From NCBI GenBank assembly GCA_009746045.1, contig RPFO01000131.1, positions 554,162-618,161 of the forward strand: a DNA stretch of 64,000 nt, given 5' to 3'. Below the pieces are notes generated by a model, which was not told where the DNA came from, did not search any database, and saw only the letters and a list, made by a program, of their open reading frames with translations. Position numbers and translations under genes: made by a program. Below, in pieces: positions 49,501 through 59,766 of the stretch. This stretch comes from Mesostigma viride (Eukaryota > Streptophyta > Mesostigmatophyceae > Mesostigmatales > Mesostigmataceae). How positions within the stretch are numbered: position 1 is the first letter of the stretch; each line of letters begins with the position of its first letter.

Positions 49501-50516
49501 CCATTGCTCCTGCCATCCAGGAGAGATGTCAGATGCAACAATCTCATCTTGCTTATTGTCTCTTTGTGGGGCAATCCAAAGGACAACCCACCTGGGCTAC
49601 CTTACATGGAGATGATATGCAACGCATTGGTCCCAAGGGATGGTTGAATGAGACCTATAAAAGGCTCAATGACAAGTCCCCTATTGGTACCAGAGCATGG
49701 TTTAGTAAAAACAGCCAGGTACCTTACTGTGGCATTGGCTGTACCCTTTTCCAGGATGACAAAGGATGGCATCTTAAGCTGCAATCGGCGAAGGGGTATA
49801 AAGAAAAAGTAATAACTCAGTTGCCCAAGAGAGTAACTGAGGAGAATGCCCCTACGGTTAAAGGTCAACTGGGTTGGCTGGCTGCCACAACTAACCCTGA
49901 CCTGGCAGTACAGAGTAGGATGCCAGACTCTGTTGTTGTAGGAGAAGGAAGGAGGCGCCTGGAGAGCTGCCTCAATGAATCTCCTGACTTGGTGTTGTCC
50001 GGTGTAGACTGGCATGGGCGCATCATCATAGACGCCTACACAGATGCTAGCCAAGAGTCTAGATCTGCCAACAAGATTGGTGCCAGAGCCGGATGCCTGA
50101 TCACCATCAGGAATGAAGGCAAACAGCCCTCGTTGGTATACTGGTCCAGTAACCTTCAGAGGAGGCGGTTTGCTGGCATTGACACCGCTGAGTGCAGGGC
50201 ATACGCCATGTGCATTCGCGATGCCATATACATAAGAGAGCTACTCTTATGGTGTCTGAGTCAGATAAGACCTCAACCCGTGATTGATGTCAGGGTTTAT
50301 TGTGATAATAAGCCCGTGGTCTCTTTTATCAAGAATGAGAGGGCCACTACTACTGACTTGGACTACCTTGTGGCAAAGGAGTTGTCCAGCCACTGTATAA
50401 CCATACATCTGCCAGGACACTCAAATCCTGCTGATGCTATGACCAAGCTTCCACGACTGGCCCTTAATGGGTACCAGTTGCTGCGGTCCATGATGGCTGG
50501 GAAACCCTTGTCATGA
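46587..50516 (+). CDS. pol: Copia-2 copy 2 Pol: integrase, protease-like, RT, RNase H
   Basis: 1,309 residues from the first ATG; the frame is open back across the end of Gag, so frameshift expression is likely. A 150-residue Cys/Pro/Asn-rich N-terminus carries repeated VNNTCG-AP-C phrases. Integrase has an HDACGH...CQLC zinc site and a core with D213 and D269, but Asp299 (GKVDRY) where Glu is expected. A GPY/F-like tail follows (Y-W-Q-G-P, about 415), then a Ser/Pro/Gln linker. A retropepsin-like domain has DTKA at 632-635 and TLIGQPFL. RT has ATDIKRAF-like DDFTRAFLHGD and HGDD at 1007-1010. RNase H has DAS, TAECRA, YCDNK and NPADAMTKL, all intact. No protease lies before integrase. The order differs from classical Copia. 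Confidence 0.93.
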   Translation: MDADESGLMADEACQVVGAPAVTPTDRKAAPVSSSKSAPVCGIPIHAWNKKSTPEGTLPVNNTCGSAPGCRQMPHGVAQVSNVSVNNTCGAAPVCSQAPIDIVNSQAPQSNNPCYIDNKNLDSCSARNVDARPCPEEPEPNDCINLRTLAKSLHDACGHGNNAIRLVQAINNKALWQAYQDVREHCVCQLCANKPSKRHAKHPADGRGNLQADILYFTNYRQLPYLVAVDEWSGYIGIEPMAAGDENTLHAAVLVILQKFAVIHKLQMDLQFNCLTKYSDLPFLRIVGREDHQAQGKVDRYIQELKKLVISGDYPEMFKPTFAVRCLGAAKVENTMNNRFHTIKVRGVPRLVSPRGLAGGLYPDDIMQAWSKQRWAQYAHLCEKDKQRGESLKFEVGDQVIFHKENAPGKRGYWQGPGTITSVDLEMKTADVVWNGTTYHLAWNRLKRDPMNVQENPLEIMAPEEALGSPNLSCPPLASEQAGLQLPERAASHQLEPTTQQAQPKTLTGISQDDMDEADLLDNRVSDQHRKLRPLEHGLETPGQVDNIFQSEQPKLGSNYPGNKPLPLETDGIPAQGRQAEEGLSRLNTQLGKRGNPQELRDIVKKLKPSLKIAKITSLLEKGMDLDGFDVDTKAEVSVTSPFNALLDKYSLEPSPWTIVQDFAGNTDHQVLGNITIPFLGESLTLCVVDGYKGPTLIGQPFLVTPGVTIVDGPNNTKSLLKTHCDPIPLESFRCLLPLEMFQKANWKTACVGSIKGAEWGRDIPPASELVEPAQLSVTSLGLTKRSFAAHSPMSFDDVDLDCHTFAGLEAWRVALARALQEWQTLDVFEGISEPPPNAQMLQLRFVCKMKSKLGEPPIPNARPVVTQFHGTTDFDKEELYTPGLSHPVLRLILSLYLGALDYGLDYGAEIDDFTRAFLHGDPQVARATWQAQRPCCVKTPACWIAEVGHPYMQPKVGWEGLVSSPVIWYETIAPAIQERCQMQQSHLAYCLFVGQSKGQPTWATLHGDDMQRIGPKGWLNETYKRLNDKSPIGTRAWFSKNSQVPYCGIGCTLFQDDKGWHLKLQSAKGYKEKVITQLPKRVTEENAPTVKGQLGWLAATTNPDLAVQSRMPDSVVVGEGRRRLESCLNESPDLVLSGVDWHGRIIIDAYTDASQESRSANKIGARAGCLITIRNEGKQPSLVYWSSNLQRRRFAGIDTAECRAYAMCIRDAIYIRELLLWCLSQIRPQPVIDVRVYCDNKPVVSFIKNERATTTDLDYLVAKELSSHCITIHLPGHSNPADAMTKLPRLALNGYQLLRSMMAGKPLS

Positions 50517-50784
50517 GGAGTAATCTGGGAGCCTGAGCCTAATGCTCCTCCTGTAGGTTTTTATCCCCCTGGAGGTTTTGTCCTCTCTGGAGAAGAGGTT
50601 TTCCTTCAGATTTGGGTTTTCCCTACAGCAGGTTACACCAACCATGCAATGATGAGATGCAAACTCCATAAGACCCAAGTGAGTCCCCATTGCCCACATA
50701 TGTGAAAGTGAACTGGCCAGGTGCGGCCGAACATCAATGAATACATCTAAGCCTTATCACTTTCACAAGGGAAAGAATGGCTGG
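50517..50784 (+). other. Copia-2 copy 2, 3' untranslated interior
   Basis: Non-coding. It ends CACAAGGGAAAGAATGGCTGG directly before the LTR; the purine stretch AAGGGAAAGAATGG is a plausible polypurine tract. Confidence 0.7.
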
Positions 50785-51266
50785 AGTTGGTTGGAGACCC
50801 ATCTAGGGTCCACATGGGTCCTCAGAGATAGAGGATCTTGTACAGATTACTACAATATACTTTATTGTAGTATTGGGCCAATGGCTGTACTTCACTAGTA
50901 CTCGCCAATGGGATAACGCCACGTAGAATATGTGGGCGTCTCCCAGGCCTCCACGTCACCGGCTGGTCAAGGGCCGGTGTAGTACTGTCAATAGGACTGA
51001 GCCGACTATCGGCCTATTATGTATGCGCATCTGCCTTGGTACCTCCTAGAGGATTCTAGAAGTATCTAACACGCGGCATGCACTGAACTACACGGAATGC
51101 ATGTCCACGTAGGATATTCAGCAAGACTGATGAAGGTGCCAAGCGCAATAGAATATATGCGCAACGAAGACGAATTATGCAGCAACGACAATAACGTATG
51201 AGAACAATAAACACAACGTTCATTTCATGCTTTCTGATTTACATCGCATTCCATTTATTTGCAACT
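50785..51266 (+). repeat. Copia-2 copy 2, 3' LTR
   Basis: 482 bp, apparently the same as the 5' LTR; AATAAA at 51,206-51,211. Followed by TSD ATTAA and satellite. Confidence 0.95.
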
Positions 51267-54200
51267 ATTAATGATGAGGATTCAGGCTCCCATGGGGTCA
51301 TCATGGCCCGTCTACGTACATGGATGGCATTTTTGTATATAATGATGAGGATTCAGGCTCCCATGGTGTCATCATGGCTTGTCTACGTACATGGATGGCA
51401 TTTATGTAATTAATGATGAGGATTCAGGCTCCCATGGTGTCATCATGGCCCGTCTACGTACATGGATGGCAAGTATGTAATTAATGAGGAGGATTCAGGC
51501 TCCCATGGTGTCATCATGGCCCGTCTACGTACATGGATGTCAAGAATAGTAAATGATGAGGATTCAGGCTCCCATGGTGTCATCATGGTCCGTCTACGTA
51601 CATGATGGCAAGTATGTAATTAATGATGAGGATTCAGGCTCCCATGGTGTCATCATGGCTGGCCTACGTACATGAATGGCATTTATGTAATTAATGATGA
51701 GGATTCAGGCTCCCATGGTGTCATCATGGCCCGTCTACGTACATGGATGGCATTTTGTAATAATGATGAGGATTCAGGCTCCCATGGTGTCATCATGGCT
51801 TGTCTACGTACATGGTTGGCATTTATGTAATTAATGAGGAGGATTCAGGCTCCCATGGTGTCTCCATGGCTGGCCTACGTACATGGATGGCATTTATGTA
51901 AGTAATGATGAGGATTCAGGCTCCCATGGTGTCATCATGGCCCGTCTACGTACATGGTTGGCATTTATGTAATTAATGAGGAGGATTCAGGCTCCCATGG
52001 TGTCATCATGGCCCGTCTACGTACATGGATGTCAAGGAATAGTAAATGATGAGGATTCAGGCTCCCATGGTGTCATCATGGCCCGTCTACGTACATGGAT
52101 GTCAAGGAATAGTAAATGATGAGGATTCAGGCTCCCATGGTGTCATCATGGCCCGTCTACGTACATGAATGGCAAGTATGTAATTAATGATGAGGATTCA
52201 GGCTCCCATGGTGTCATCATGGCCCGTCTACGTACATGGATGGCATTTTGTATATAATGATGAGGATTCAGGCTCCCATGGGTCATCATGGCTTGTCTAC
52301 GTACATGGTTGGCATTTATGTAATTAATGAGGAGGATTCAGGCTCCCATGGTGTCTCATGGCTGGCCTACGTACATGGATGGCCTTTATGTAAGTAATGA
52401 TGAGGATTCAGGCTCCCATGGTGTCATCATGGCCCGTCTACGTACATGGATGGCATTTATGTAATTAATGATGAGGATTCAGGCTCCCATGGTGTCATCA
52501 TGGCTTGTCTACGTACATGGATGGCATTTATGTAATTAATGATGAGGATTCAGGCTCCCATGGTGTCTCATGGCCCGTCTACGTACATGAATGGCAAGTA
52601 TGTAATTAATGAGGAGGATTCAGGCTCCCATGGTGTCATCATGGCTGGCCTACGTACATGAATGGCATTTATGTAATTAATGATGAGGATTCAGGCTCCC
52701 ATGGTGTCATCATGGCCCGTCTACGTACATGGATGTCATTTATGTAATTAATGATGAGGATTCAGGCTCCCATGGTGTCATCATGGCCCGTCTACGTACA
52801 TGGATGTCAAAGAAAAAAAAATGATGAGGATTCAGGCTCCCATGGGTCATCATGGCTTGTCTACGTACATGGATGGCATGTATGTAATTAATGAGGAGGA
52901 TTCAGGCTCCCATGGTGTCTCCATGGCTGGCCTACGTACATGAATGGCATTTATGTAATTAATGATGAGGATTCAGGCTCCCATGGTGTCATCATGGCCC
53001 GTCTACGTACATGGATGGCATTTTTGTATATAATGATGAGGATTCAGGCTCCCATGGTGTCATCATGGCTTGTCTACGTACATGGTTGGCATTTATGTCA
53101 TTAATGAGGAGGATTCAGGCTCCCATGGTGTCTCCATGGCTGGCCTACGTACATGGATGGCATTTATGTAATTAATGATGAGGATTCAGGCTCCCATGGT
53201 GTCATCATTGCCCGTGTACGTACATGGATGGCATTTTTGTAATTAATGATGAGGATTCAGGCTCCCATGGTGTCATCATGGCCCGTCTACGTACATGGAT
53301 GGCATTTATGTAATTAATGATGAGGATTCAGGCTCCCATGGTGTCATCATCGCCCGTGTACGTACATGGATGGCATGTATTTTTTTAATGATGAGGATTC
53401 AGGCTCCCATGGTGTCATCATGGCCCGTCTACGTACATGGTTGGCATTTATGTAATTAATGAGGAGGATTCAGGCTCCCATGGTGTCATCATGGCCCGTC
53501 TACGTACATGGATGTCAAGGAATAGTAAATGATGAGGATTCAGGCTCCCATGGTGTCATCATGGCTTGTCTACGTACATGGTTGGCATTTATGTAACCTG
53601 AATCCTCTCATAAAAAAAATGAAGAGGATTCAGGCTCCATTGGTGTCATCATGGCTGGCCTACGTACATGGATGTCCAGGAATAGTAAATTATGAGGATT
53701 CAGGCTCCCATGGTGTCATCATGGCTTGTCTACGTACATGGTTGGCATTTATGTAATTAATGAGGAGGATTCAGGCTCCCATGGTGTCATCATGGCCCGT
53801 CTACGTACATGGATGTCATTTATGTATTTAATGATGAGGATTCAGGCTCCCATGGTGTCATCATGGCCCGTCTACGTACATGGATGTCAAAGAAAAAAAA
53901 AATGATGAGGATTCAGGCTCCCATGGGGTCATCATGGCTTGTCTACGTACATGGATGGCATGTATGTAATTAATGATGAGGATTCAGGCTCCCATGGTGT
54001 CTCCATGGCCCGTCTACGTACATGAATGGCAAGTATGTAATTAATGATGAGGATTCAGGCTCCCATGGTGTCATCATGGCTGGCCTACGTACATGAATGG
54101 CATTTATGTAATTAATGATGAGGATTCAGGCTCCCATGGGGTCATCATGGCCCGTCTACGTACATGGATGGCATTTTTGTATATAATGATGAGGATTCAG

Positions 54201-54931
54201 GCTCCCATGGTGTCATCATGGCTTGTCTACGTACATGGATGGCATTTATGTAATTAATGATGAGGATTCAGGCTCCCATGGTGTCATCATGGCCCGTCTA
54301 CGTACATGGATGTCAAGGAATAGTAAATGATGAGGATTCAGGCTCCCATGGTGTCTCCATGGCCCGTCTACGTACATGAATGGCAAGTATGTAATTAATG
54401 ATGAGGATTCAGGCTCCCATGGTGTCATCATGGCCCGTCTACGTACATGGATGTCATTTATGTAATTAATGATGAGGATTCAGGCTCCCATGGTGTCATC
54501 ATGGCCCGTCTACGTACATGGATGTCAAAGAAAAAAAAAATGATGAGGATTCAGGCTCCCATGGGGTCATCATGGCTTGTCTACGTACATGGATGGCATG
54601 TATGTAATTAATGATTAGGATTCAGGCTCCCATGGTGTCATCATGGCTTGTCTACGTACATGGTTGGCATTTATGTAATTAATGAGGAGGATTCAGGCTC
54701 CCATGGTGTCTCCATGGCTGGCCTACGTACATGGATGTCAAGGAATAGTAAATGATGAGGATTCAGGCTCCCATGGGGTCATCATGGCTTGTCTACGTAC
54801 ATGGATGGCATGTATGTAATTAATGAGGAGGATTCAGGCTCCCATGGTGTCTCCATGGCTGGCCTACGTATGTACATGGATGTCAAGGAAAACAAAATGA
54901 TGAGGATTCAGGCTCCCATGGTGTCATCATG
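51267..54931 (+). repeat. minisatellite block F (forward)
   Basis: About 51 forward units. From 51,540 to 52,850 many units lack single bases relative to those elsewhere (for example CCCATGGGTCATC, TCAAGAATAG, GTGTCTCATGG), a local excess of 1-bp deletions. A degenerate unit at 53,590-53,640 contains its own CCTGAATCCTCTCAT inverted. It ends in the duplicated LINE target. Confidence 0.97.
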
Positions 54932-55449
54932 AGGATTTGTACGCTGATTTGCCCTATGTTTCCCACATTATTAGGCACAGGCGCCTGGGCCTAGCCGGGC
55001 ACCTGGCCCGCACAGATCAGGTAGATACATCAGATAGACTAGCTGGCACCAAGCCCGCCCAGCCTGGGCGATATGTCCTCACCTGGCGTGCCCCCGGCCG
55101 CGCGCGGCAGGGTCGCCACCCGTGGACTTTTCGTGATAGACTCGGCATGGACATGTGCTACACTAGACGTGAGGGGCTCACCCCCGGGCAGCCTCCTGGT
55201 TTGTCTGTAATATGGAGGCAGATGGTGCGCAAGGATAGATGGCAAGTAGTGATGAAGGAGACCACCCCCAAGCCTGTGGGGGCTCCGCGTGTGACCAAGT
55301 ATGGCATTCATAGCGATTCGGGCCGCGGTGCCCACACCCCTGTAACTAGGACCTAGATAGCTTATACCATCCATTCCATCCCATGTTCCGCTCCCACTGA
55401 GGGCTTATGCTCACGTGACGCAGTCACGTGTCTATTAATTAATTAATTA
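54932..55449 (+). mobile_element. 5'-truncated LINE, copy 2 (3' end only)
   Basis: About 518 bp, nearly identical to 16,471-16,988 (few substitutions, for example CGCTCCCACTGAGGGC versus CCCTCCCACTGAGGAC), ending in TTAA repeats. Target duplication ATGGTGTCATCATG at 54,918-54,931 and 55,450-55,463. Same insertion position in the satellite unit as copy 1. Confidence 0.93.
54937..55356 (+). pseudogene. LINE ORF2 C-terminal fragment
   Basis: 139 residues equal to the C-terminus of the 16.3-16.9 kb product: LYADLPYVSHIIRHRR, HLARTDQVD, RYVLTWRAPG and a basic C-terminus. No catalytic RT motifs because of 5' truncation. Its N-terminal residues come from read-in at the junction. Confidence 0.88.
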
Positions 55450-58377
55450 ATGGTGTCATCATGGCCCGTCTACGTACATGGTTGTCATTTATGTAATTAA
55501 TGAGGAGGATTCAGGCTCCCATGGTGTCTCCATGGCTGGCCTACGTACATGGATGGCATTTATGTATTTAATGATGAGGATTCAGGCTCCCATGGTGTCA
55601 TCATGGCTTGTCTACCTACATGGTTGGCATTTATGTAACCTGAATCCTCTCATAAAAAAAATGAAGAGGATTCAGGCTCCATTGGTGTCATCATGGCTGG
55701 CCTACGTACATGGATGTCAAGGAATAGTAAATGATGAGGATTCAGGCTCCCATGGTGTCATCATGGCTTGTCTACGTACATGGTTGGCATTTATGTAATG
55801 AATGTGGAGGATTCAGGCTCCCATGGTGTCTCCATGGCTGGCCTACGTACATGGATGGCATTTATGTAATTAATGAGGAGGATTTAGGCTCCCATGGTGT
55901 CATCATCGCCCGTCTACGTACATGGATGGCATTTATGTAATTAATGATGAGGATTCAGGCTCCCATGGTGTCATCATGGCCCGTCTACGTACATGGATGT
56001 CATTTATGTAATTAATGATGAGGATTCAGGCTCCCATGGTGTCGTCATGGCCCGTCTACGTACATGGATGTCAAAGAAAAAAAAAATGATGAGGATTCAG
56101 GCTCCCATGGGGTCATCATGGCCCGTCTACGTACATGGATGTCAAGGAATAGTAAATGATTAGGATTCAGGCTCCCATGGTGTCTCCATGGCTGGCCTAC
56201 GTATGTACATGGATGTCAAAGAAAACAAAATGATGAGGATTCAGGCTCCCATGGTGTCATCATGGCCCGTCTACGTACATGGATGTCAAGGAATAGTAAA
56301 TGATGAGGATTCAGGCTCCCATGGTGTCATCATGGCCTGTCTACGTACATGGATGGCATGTATGTAATTAATGATGAGGATTCAGGCTCCATTGGTGTCA
56401 TCATGGCTTGTCTACGTATGTACATGGATGTCAAAGAAAAAAAAATGATGAGGATTCAGGCTCCCATGGTGTCATCATGGCTTGTCTACGTACATGGTTG
56501 GCATTTATGTAATTAATGAGGAGGATTCAGGCTCCCATGGTGTCTCCATGGCTGGCCTACGTACATGGATGGCATTTATGTATTTAATGATGAGGATTCA
56601 GGCTCCCATGGTGTCATCATGGCTTGTCTACCTACATGGTTGGCATTTATGTAACCTGAATCCTCTCATAAAAAAAATGAAGAGGATTCAGGCTCCATTG
56701 GTGTCATCATGGCTGGCCTACGTACATGGATGTCAAGGAATAGTAAATGATGAGGATTCAGGCTCCCATGGTGTCTCCATGGCTGGCCTACGTACATGGA
56801 TGGCATTTATGTATTTAATGATGAGGATTCAGGCTCCCATGGTGTCATCATGGCTTGTCTACCTACATGGTTGGCATTTATGTAATTAATGAGGAGGATT
56901 TAGGCTCCCATGGTGTCATCATCGCCCGTCTACGTACATGGATGGCATTTATGTAATTAATGATGAGGATTCAGGCTCCCATGGTGTCATCATGGCCCGT
57001 CTACGTACATGGATGTCAAGGAATAGTAAATGATGAGGATTCAGGCTCCCATGGTGTCTCCATGGCCCGTCTACGTACATGAATGGCAAGTATGTAATTA
57101 ATGATGAGGATTCAGGCTCCCATGGTGTCATCATGGCCCGTCTACGTACATGGATGTCATTTATGTAATTAATGATGAGGATTCAGGCTCCCATGGTGTC
57201 ATCATGGCCCGTCTACGTACATGGATGTCAAAGAAAAAAAAAATGATGAGGATTCAGGCTCCCATGGGGTCATCATGGCTTGTCTACGTACATGGATGGC
57301 ATGTATGTAATTAATGAGGAGGATTCAGGCTCCCATGGTGTCTCCATGGCTGGCCTACGTACATGAATGGCATTTATGTAATTAATGATGAGGATTCAGG
57401 CTCCCATGGTGTCATCATTGCCCGTGTACGTACATGGATGGCATTTTTGTATATAATGATGAGGATTCAGGCTCCCATGGTGTCATCATGGCCCGTCTAC
57501 GTACATGGATGGCATTTTTGTATATAATGATGAGGATTCAGGCTCCCATGGTGTCATCATGGCTTGTCTACGTACATGGTTGGCATTTATGTCATTAATG
57601 AGGAGGATTCAGGCTCCCATGGTGTCTCCATGGCTGGCCTACGTACATGGATGGCATTTATGTAATTAATGATGAGGATTCAGGCTCCCATGGTGTCATC
57701 ATTGCCCGTGTACGTACATGGATGGCATTTTTGTAATTAATGATGAGGATTCAGGCTCCCATGGTGTCATCATGGCCCGTCTACGTACATGGATGGCATT
57801 TATGTAATTAATGATGAGGATTCAGGCTCCCATGGTGTCATCATCGCCCGTGTACGTACATGGATGGCATGTATTTTTTTAATGATGAGGATTCAGGCTC
57901 CCATGGTGTCATCATGGCCCGTCTACGTACATGGTTGGCATTTATGTAATTAATGATGAGGATTCAGGCTCCCATGGTGTCATCATGGCCCGTCTACGTA
58001 CATGGATGTCAAAGAAAAAAAAAATGATGAGGATTCAGGCTCCCATGGGGTCATCATGGCTTGTCTACGTACATGGATGGCATGTATGTAATTAATGATG
58101 AGGATTCAGGCTCCCATGGTGTCTCCATGGCCCGTCTACGTACATGAATGGCAAGTATGTAATTAATGATGAGGATTCAGGCTCCCATGGTGTCATCATG
58201 GCTGGCCTACGTACATGAATGGCATTTATGTAATTAATGATGAGGATTCAGGCTCCCATGGGGTCATCATGGCCCGTCTACGTACATGGATGGCATTTTT
58301 GTATATAATGATGAGGATTCAGGCTCCCATGGTGTCATCATGGCTTGTCTACGTACATGGATGGCATTTATGTAATT
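55450..58377 (+). repeat. minisatellite block G (forward)
   Basis: About 41 forward units. Runs of several units are duplicated (53,590-53,760, 55,620-55,800 and 56,640-56,760 share the degenerate CCTGAATCCTCTCATAAAA unit; 52,880-53,400 resembles 57,310-57,890). It is interrupted at TGTAATT|AATGATG by the YR retroelement. Confidence 0.97.
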
Positions 58378-58586
58378 GGTGAGCTATGCTCATTTTATCT
58401 ATGACTAACCAGCTGCTGAGCGGAGAATGCAACGCCGTATAGCACCAAAAGAAAAAATAATTTTAGAAAAAATATTTTTTGTGCTGGCACCCGTACCCCA
58501 GCCACCCAGGTAGGGGTTGGCTGGAGAGGTGGTTGCTATAAAGGGTGGGCTTCCATTCTAGGGAAGCAGGTTGTTTTCTTTTGCCT
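58378..58586 (+). repeat. split direct repeat A1
   Basis: 209 bp beginning GGTGAGCTATGCTCATTTTA, repeated at 63,288-63,493. A1 has AACCAGCTGCTGAG where A2 has AACCTGCTGAG, a 3-bp difference. Confidence 0.95.
58537..58542 (+). promoter_or_regulatory. TATA box of the YR retroelement
   Basis: GCTATAAAGG within repeat A1, about 125 bp before the Gag start; also present in A2 (63,444-63,449). Inferred promoter. Confidence 0.5.
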
Positions 58587-58662
58587 GAGAACCTCACGTG
58601 ACCACAACACACACAAAAAAAAAACAAAACGCAAGATAACACATCAAGCAGTATAACCTACC

Positions 58663-59766
58663 ATGTCCACAGTGACAGCCCCAGACCGGAATTTCCTAGC
58701 GAAACTCAAGCAAGCAGCCAAGGAGGGATGCACCCCAAAGGAGGCCGCCACTGCGGTTCAGAAGATCCTAGGGGAGGGGAACTGGCTAGAGCGGATCCAG
58801 AAGCTCACTCCGGGGCGTGCCAAGAACGTCATGGACGTCCTGGAGGAACGGGGGTTTGTCAGCGACTGGGATGGGGAGGAGGCCCTGGCCGATGTGCTAG
58901 CAGCGCAACTGGGGGAGGCTATTGCAGAGCCGGACCCACCAGTGTCAGCAGGTGCGGTGGGAACGGGGGGTGTTCCCCCTTCGGCAGGTGGAAGCGGAGG
59001 GGCGGGGCATGGTGGAGCGGGCGCTGGGGAGGACGATGGCGCTCCTGGGGCGATCGACCAGGCTGTGGCGGACCTGGACCGAAACCTAGGTCGGCTGCTG
59101 GGGACCGAGACGGGCTATGCAACGCCAGCTGGAGGGCTTCCATCCCGGCCGGGCAACGCCCGCACTGGCGGAGATATTGGCGACCTAATATCGGCTATGT
59201 CGAAGCTGCTGGACCAGGCAAAGACTCCAGCAGCTGCAAGCCCAGCCGCAGCGACGGCTGCTGGCAGACTGGCGCGCACGAAGGGGGTGGCGCTGAGTGG
59301 GCATGCAGTGCCGGTGCTGGTGAGCAACATGCTGGAGGCGGTGCTGCCAGGAATGCTGGACTACGCGGAGAGCGTGGGGGGGAAGTCCATCCGTGCATCG
59401 TTAATGCTGACGATGCACGGCAGCTCAGCCAGCGGGGAGAGGCGGATGCTGCTCCTGCAGATGGCAGGAATTCTGGACACGATGGTGACAGAATTTGGCT
59501 ACTGGGCCACGCCACGCTCCGAAGTAATTCTGGAGCTGGCAGCAGCCGAGTACCTGGCAAAGCTGATCACGGCATGCCAGCTGGTGGATGTGGGGTCGAC
59601 GGGTTGGAAGGGGACGCCGTCGGCAATGCTGCCATTCCAGGAGGGTGGAGCAATGCTGGCGTCTCCGGCGGTGCGGGCGGCGATGAGCATGGGGAAGCTG
59701 CAGCACAAGCTGGAGCAGGGTCCCGGCAAGAAGGGGCAGGGCGGCCCGTCCAACAACAACAAGTGA
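58663..59766 (+). CDS. gag: YR retroelement Gag-like protein
   Basis: 367 residues from the first good ATG (context ACCATGT) to TGA 59,764. The N-terminal ~85 residues are a charged helical region (NFLAKLKQAAKEG). Then a Gly/Ala-rich acidic linker (85-140), a central region with LISAMSKLLDQAK, an Ala-rich helical domain (about 185-320) and a GKKGQGG/Asn-rich tail. No zinc knuckle. Assigned as Gag by position before RT in a YR element, not by a diagnostic motif. GC-rich codon use matches the downstream frame. About 290 bp separates it from the next ORF's first ATG, with stops in all relevant frames, so Pol probably has its own start or comes from a spliced mRNA. Confidence 0.75.
   Translation: MSTVTAPDRNFLAKLKQAAKEGCTPKEAATAVQKILGEGNWLERIQKLTPGRAKNVMDVLEERGFVSDWDGEEALADVLAAQLGEAIAEPDPPVSAGAVGTGGVPPSAGGSGGAGHGGAGAGEDDGAPGAIDQAVADLDRNLGRLLGTETGYATPAGGLPSRPGNARTGGDIGDLISAMSKLLDQAKTPAAASPAAATAAGRLARTKGVALSGHAVPVLVSNMLEAVLPGMLDYAESVGGKSIRASLMLTMHGSSASGERRMLLLQMAGILDTMVTEFGYWATPRSEVILELAAAEYLAKLITACQLVDVGSTGWKGTPSAMLPFQEGGAMLASPAVRAAMSMGKLQHKLEQGPGKKGQGGPSNNNK

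Larger units (their letters stand above)
44812..51266 (+). mobile_element. Copia-2 copy 2: complete LTR retrotransposon, 6,455 bp
   Basis: 482-bp LTRs at both ends, TSD ATTAA (44,807-44,811 and 51,267-51,271), open gag and open pol. LTR ends are AGTTGG...GCAACT. Order: Gag (three zinc knuckles) - integrase - protease-like - RT - RNase H. Pol is in the -1 frame relative to Gag and open across Gag's stop. This is the best-preserved LTR element in the window and could be autonomous. Confidence 0.95.
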
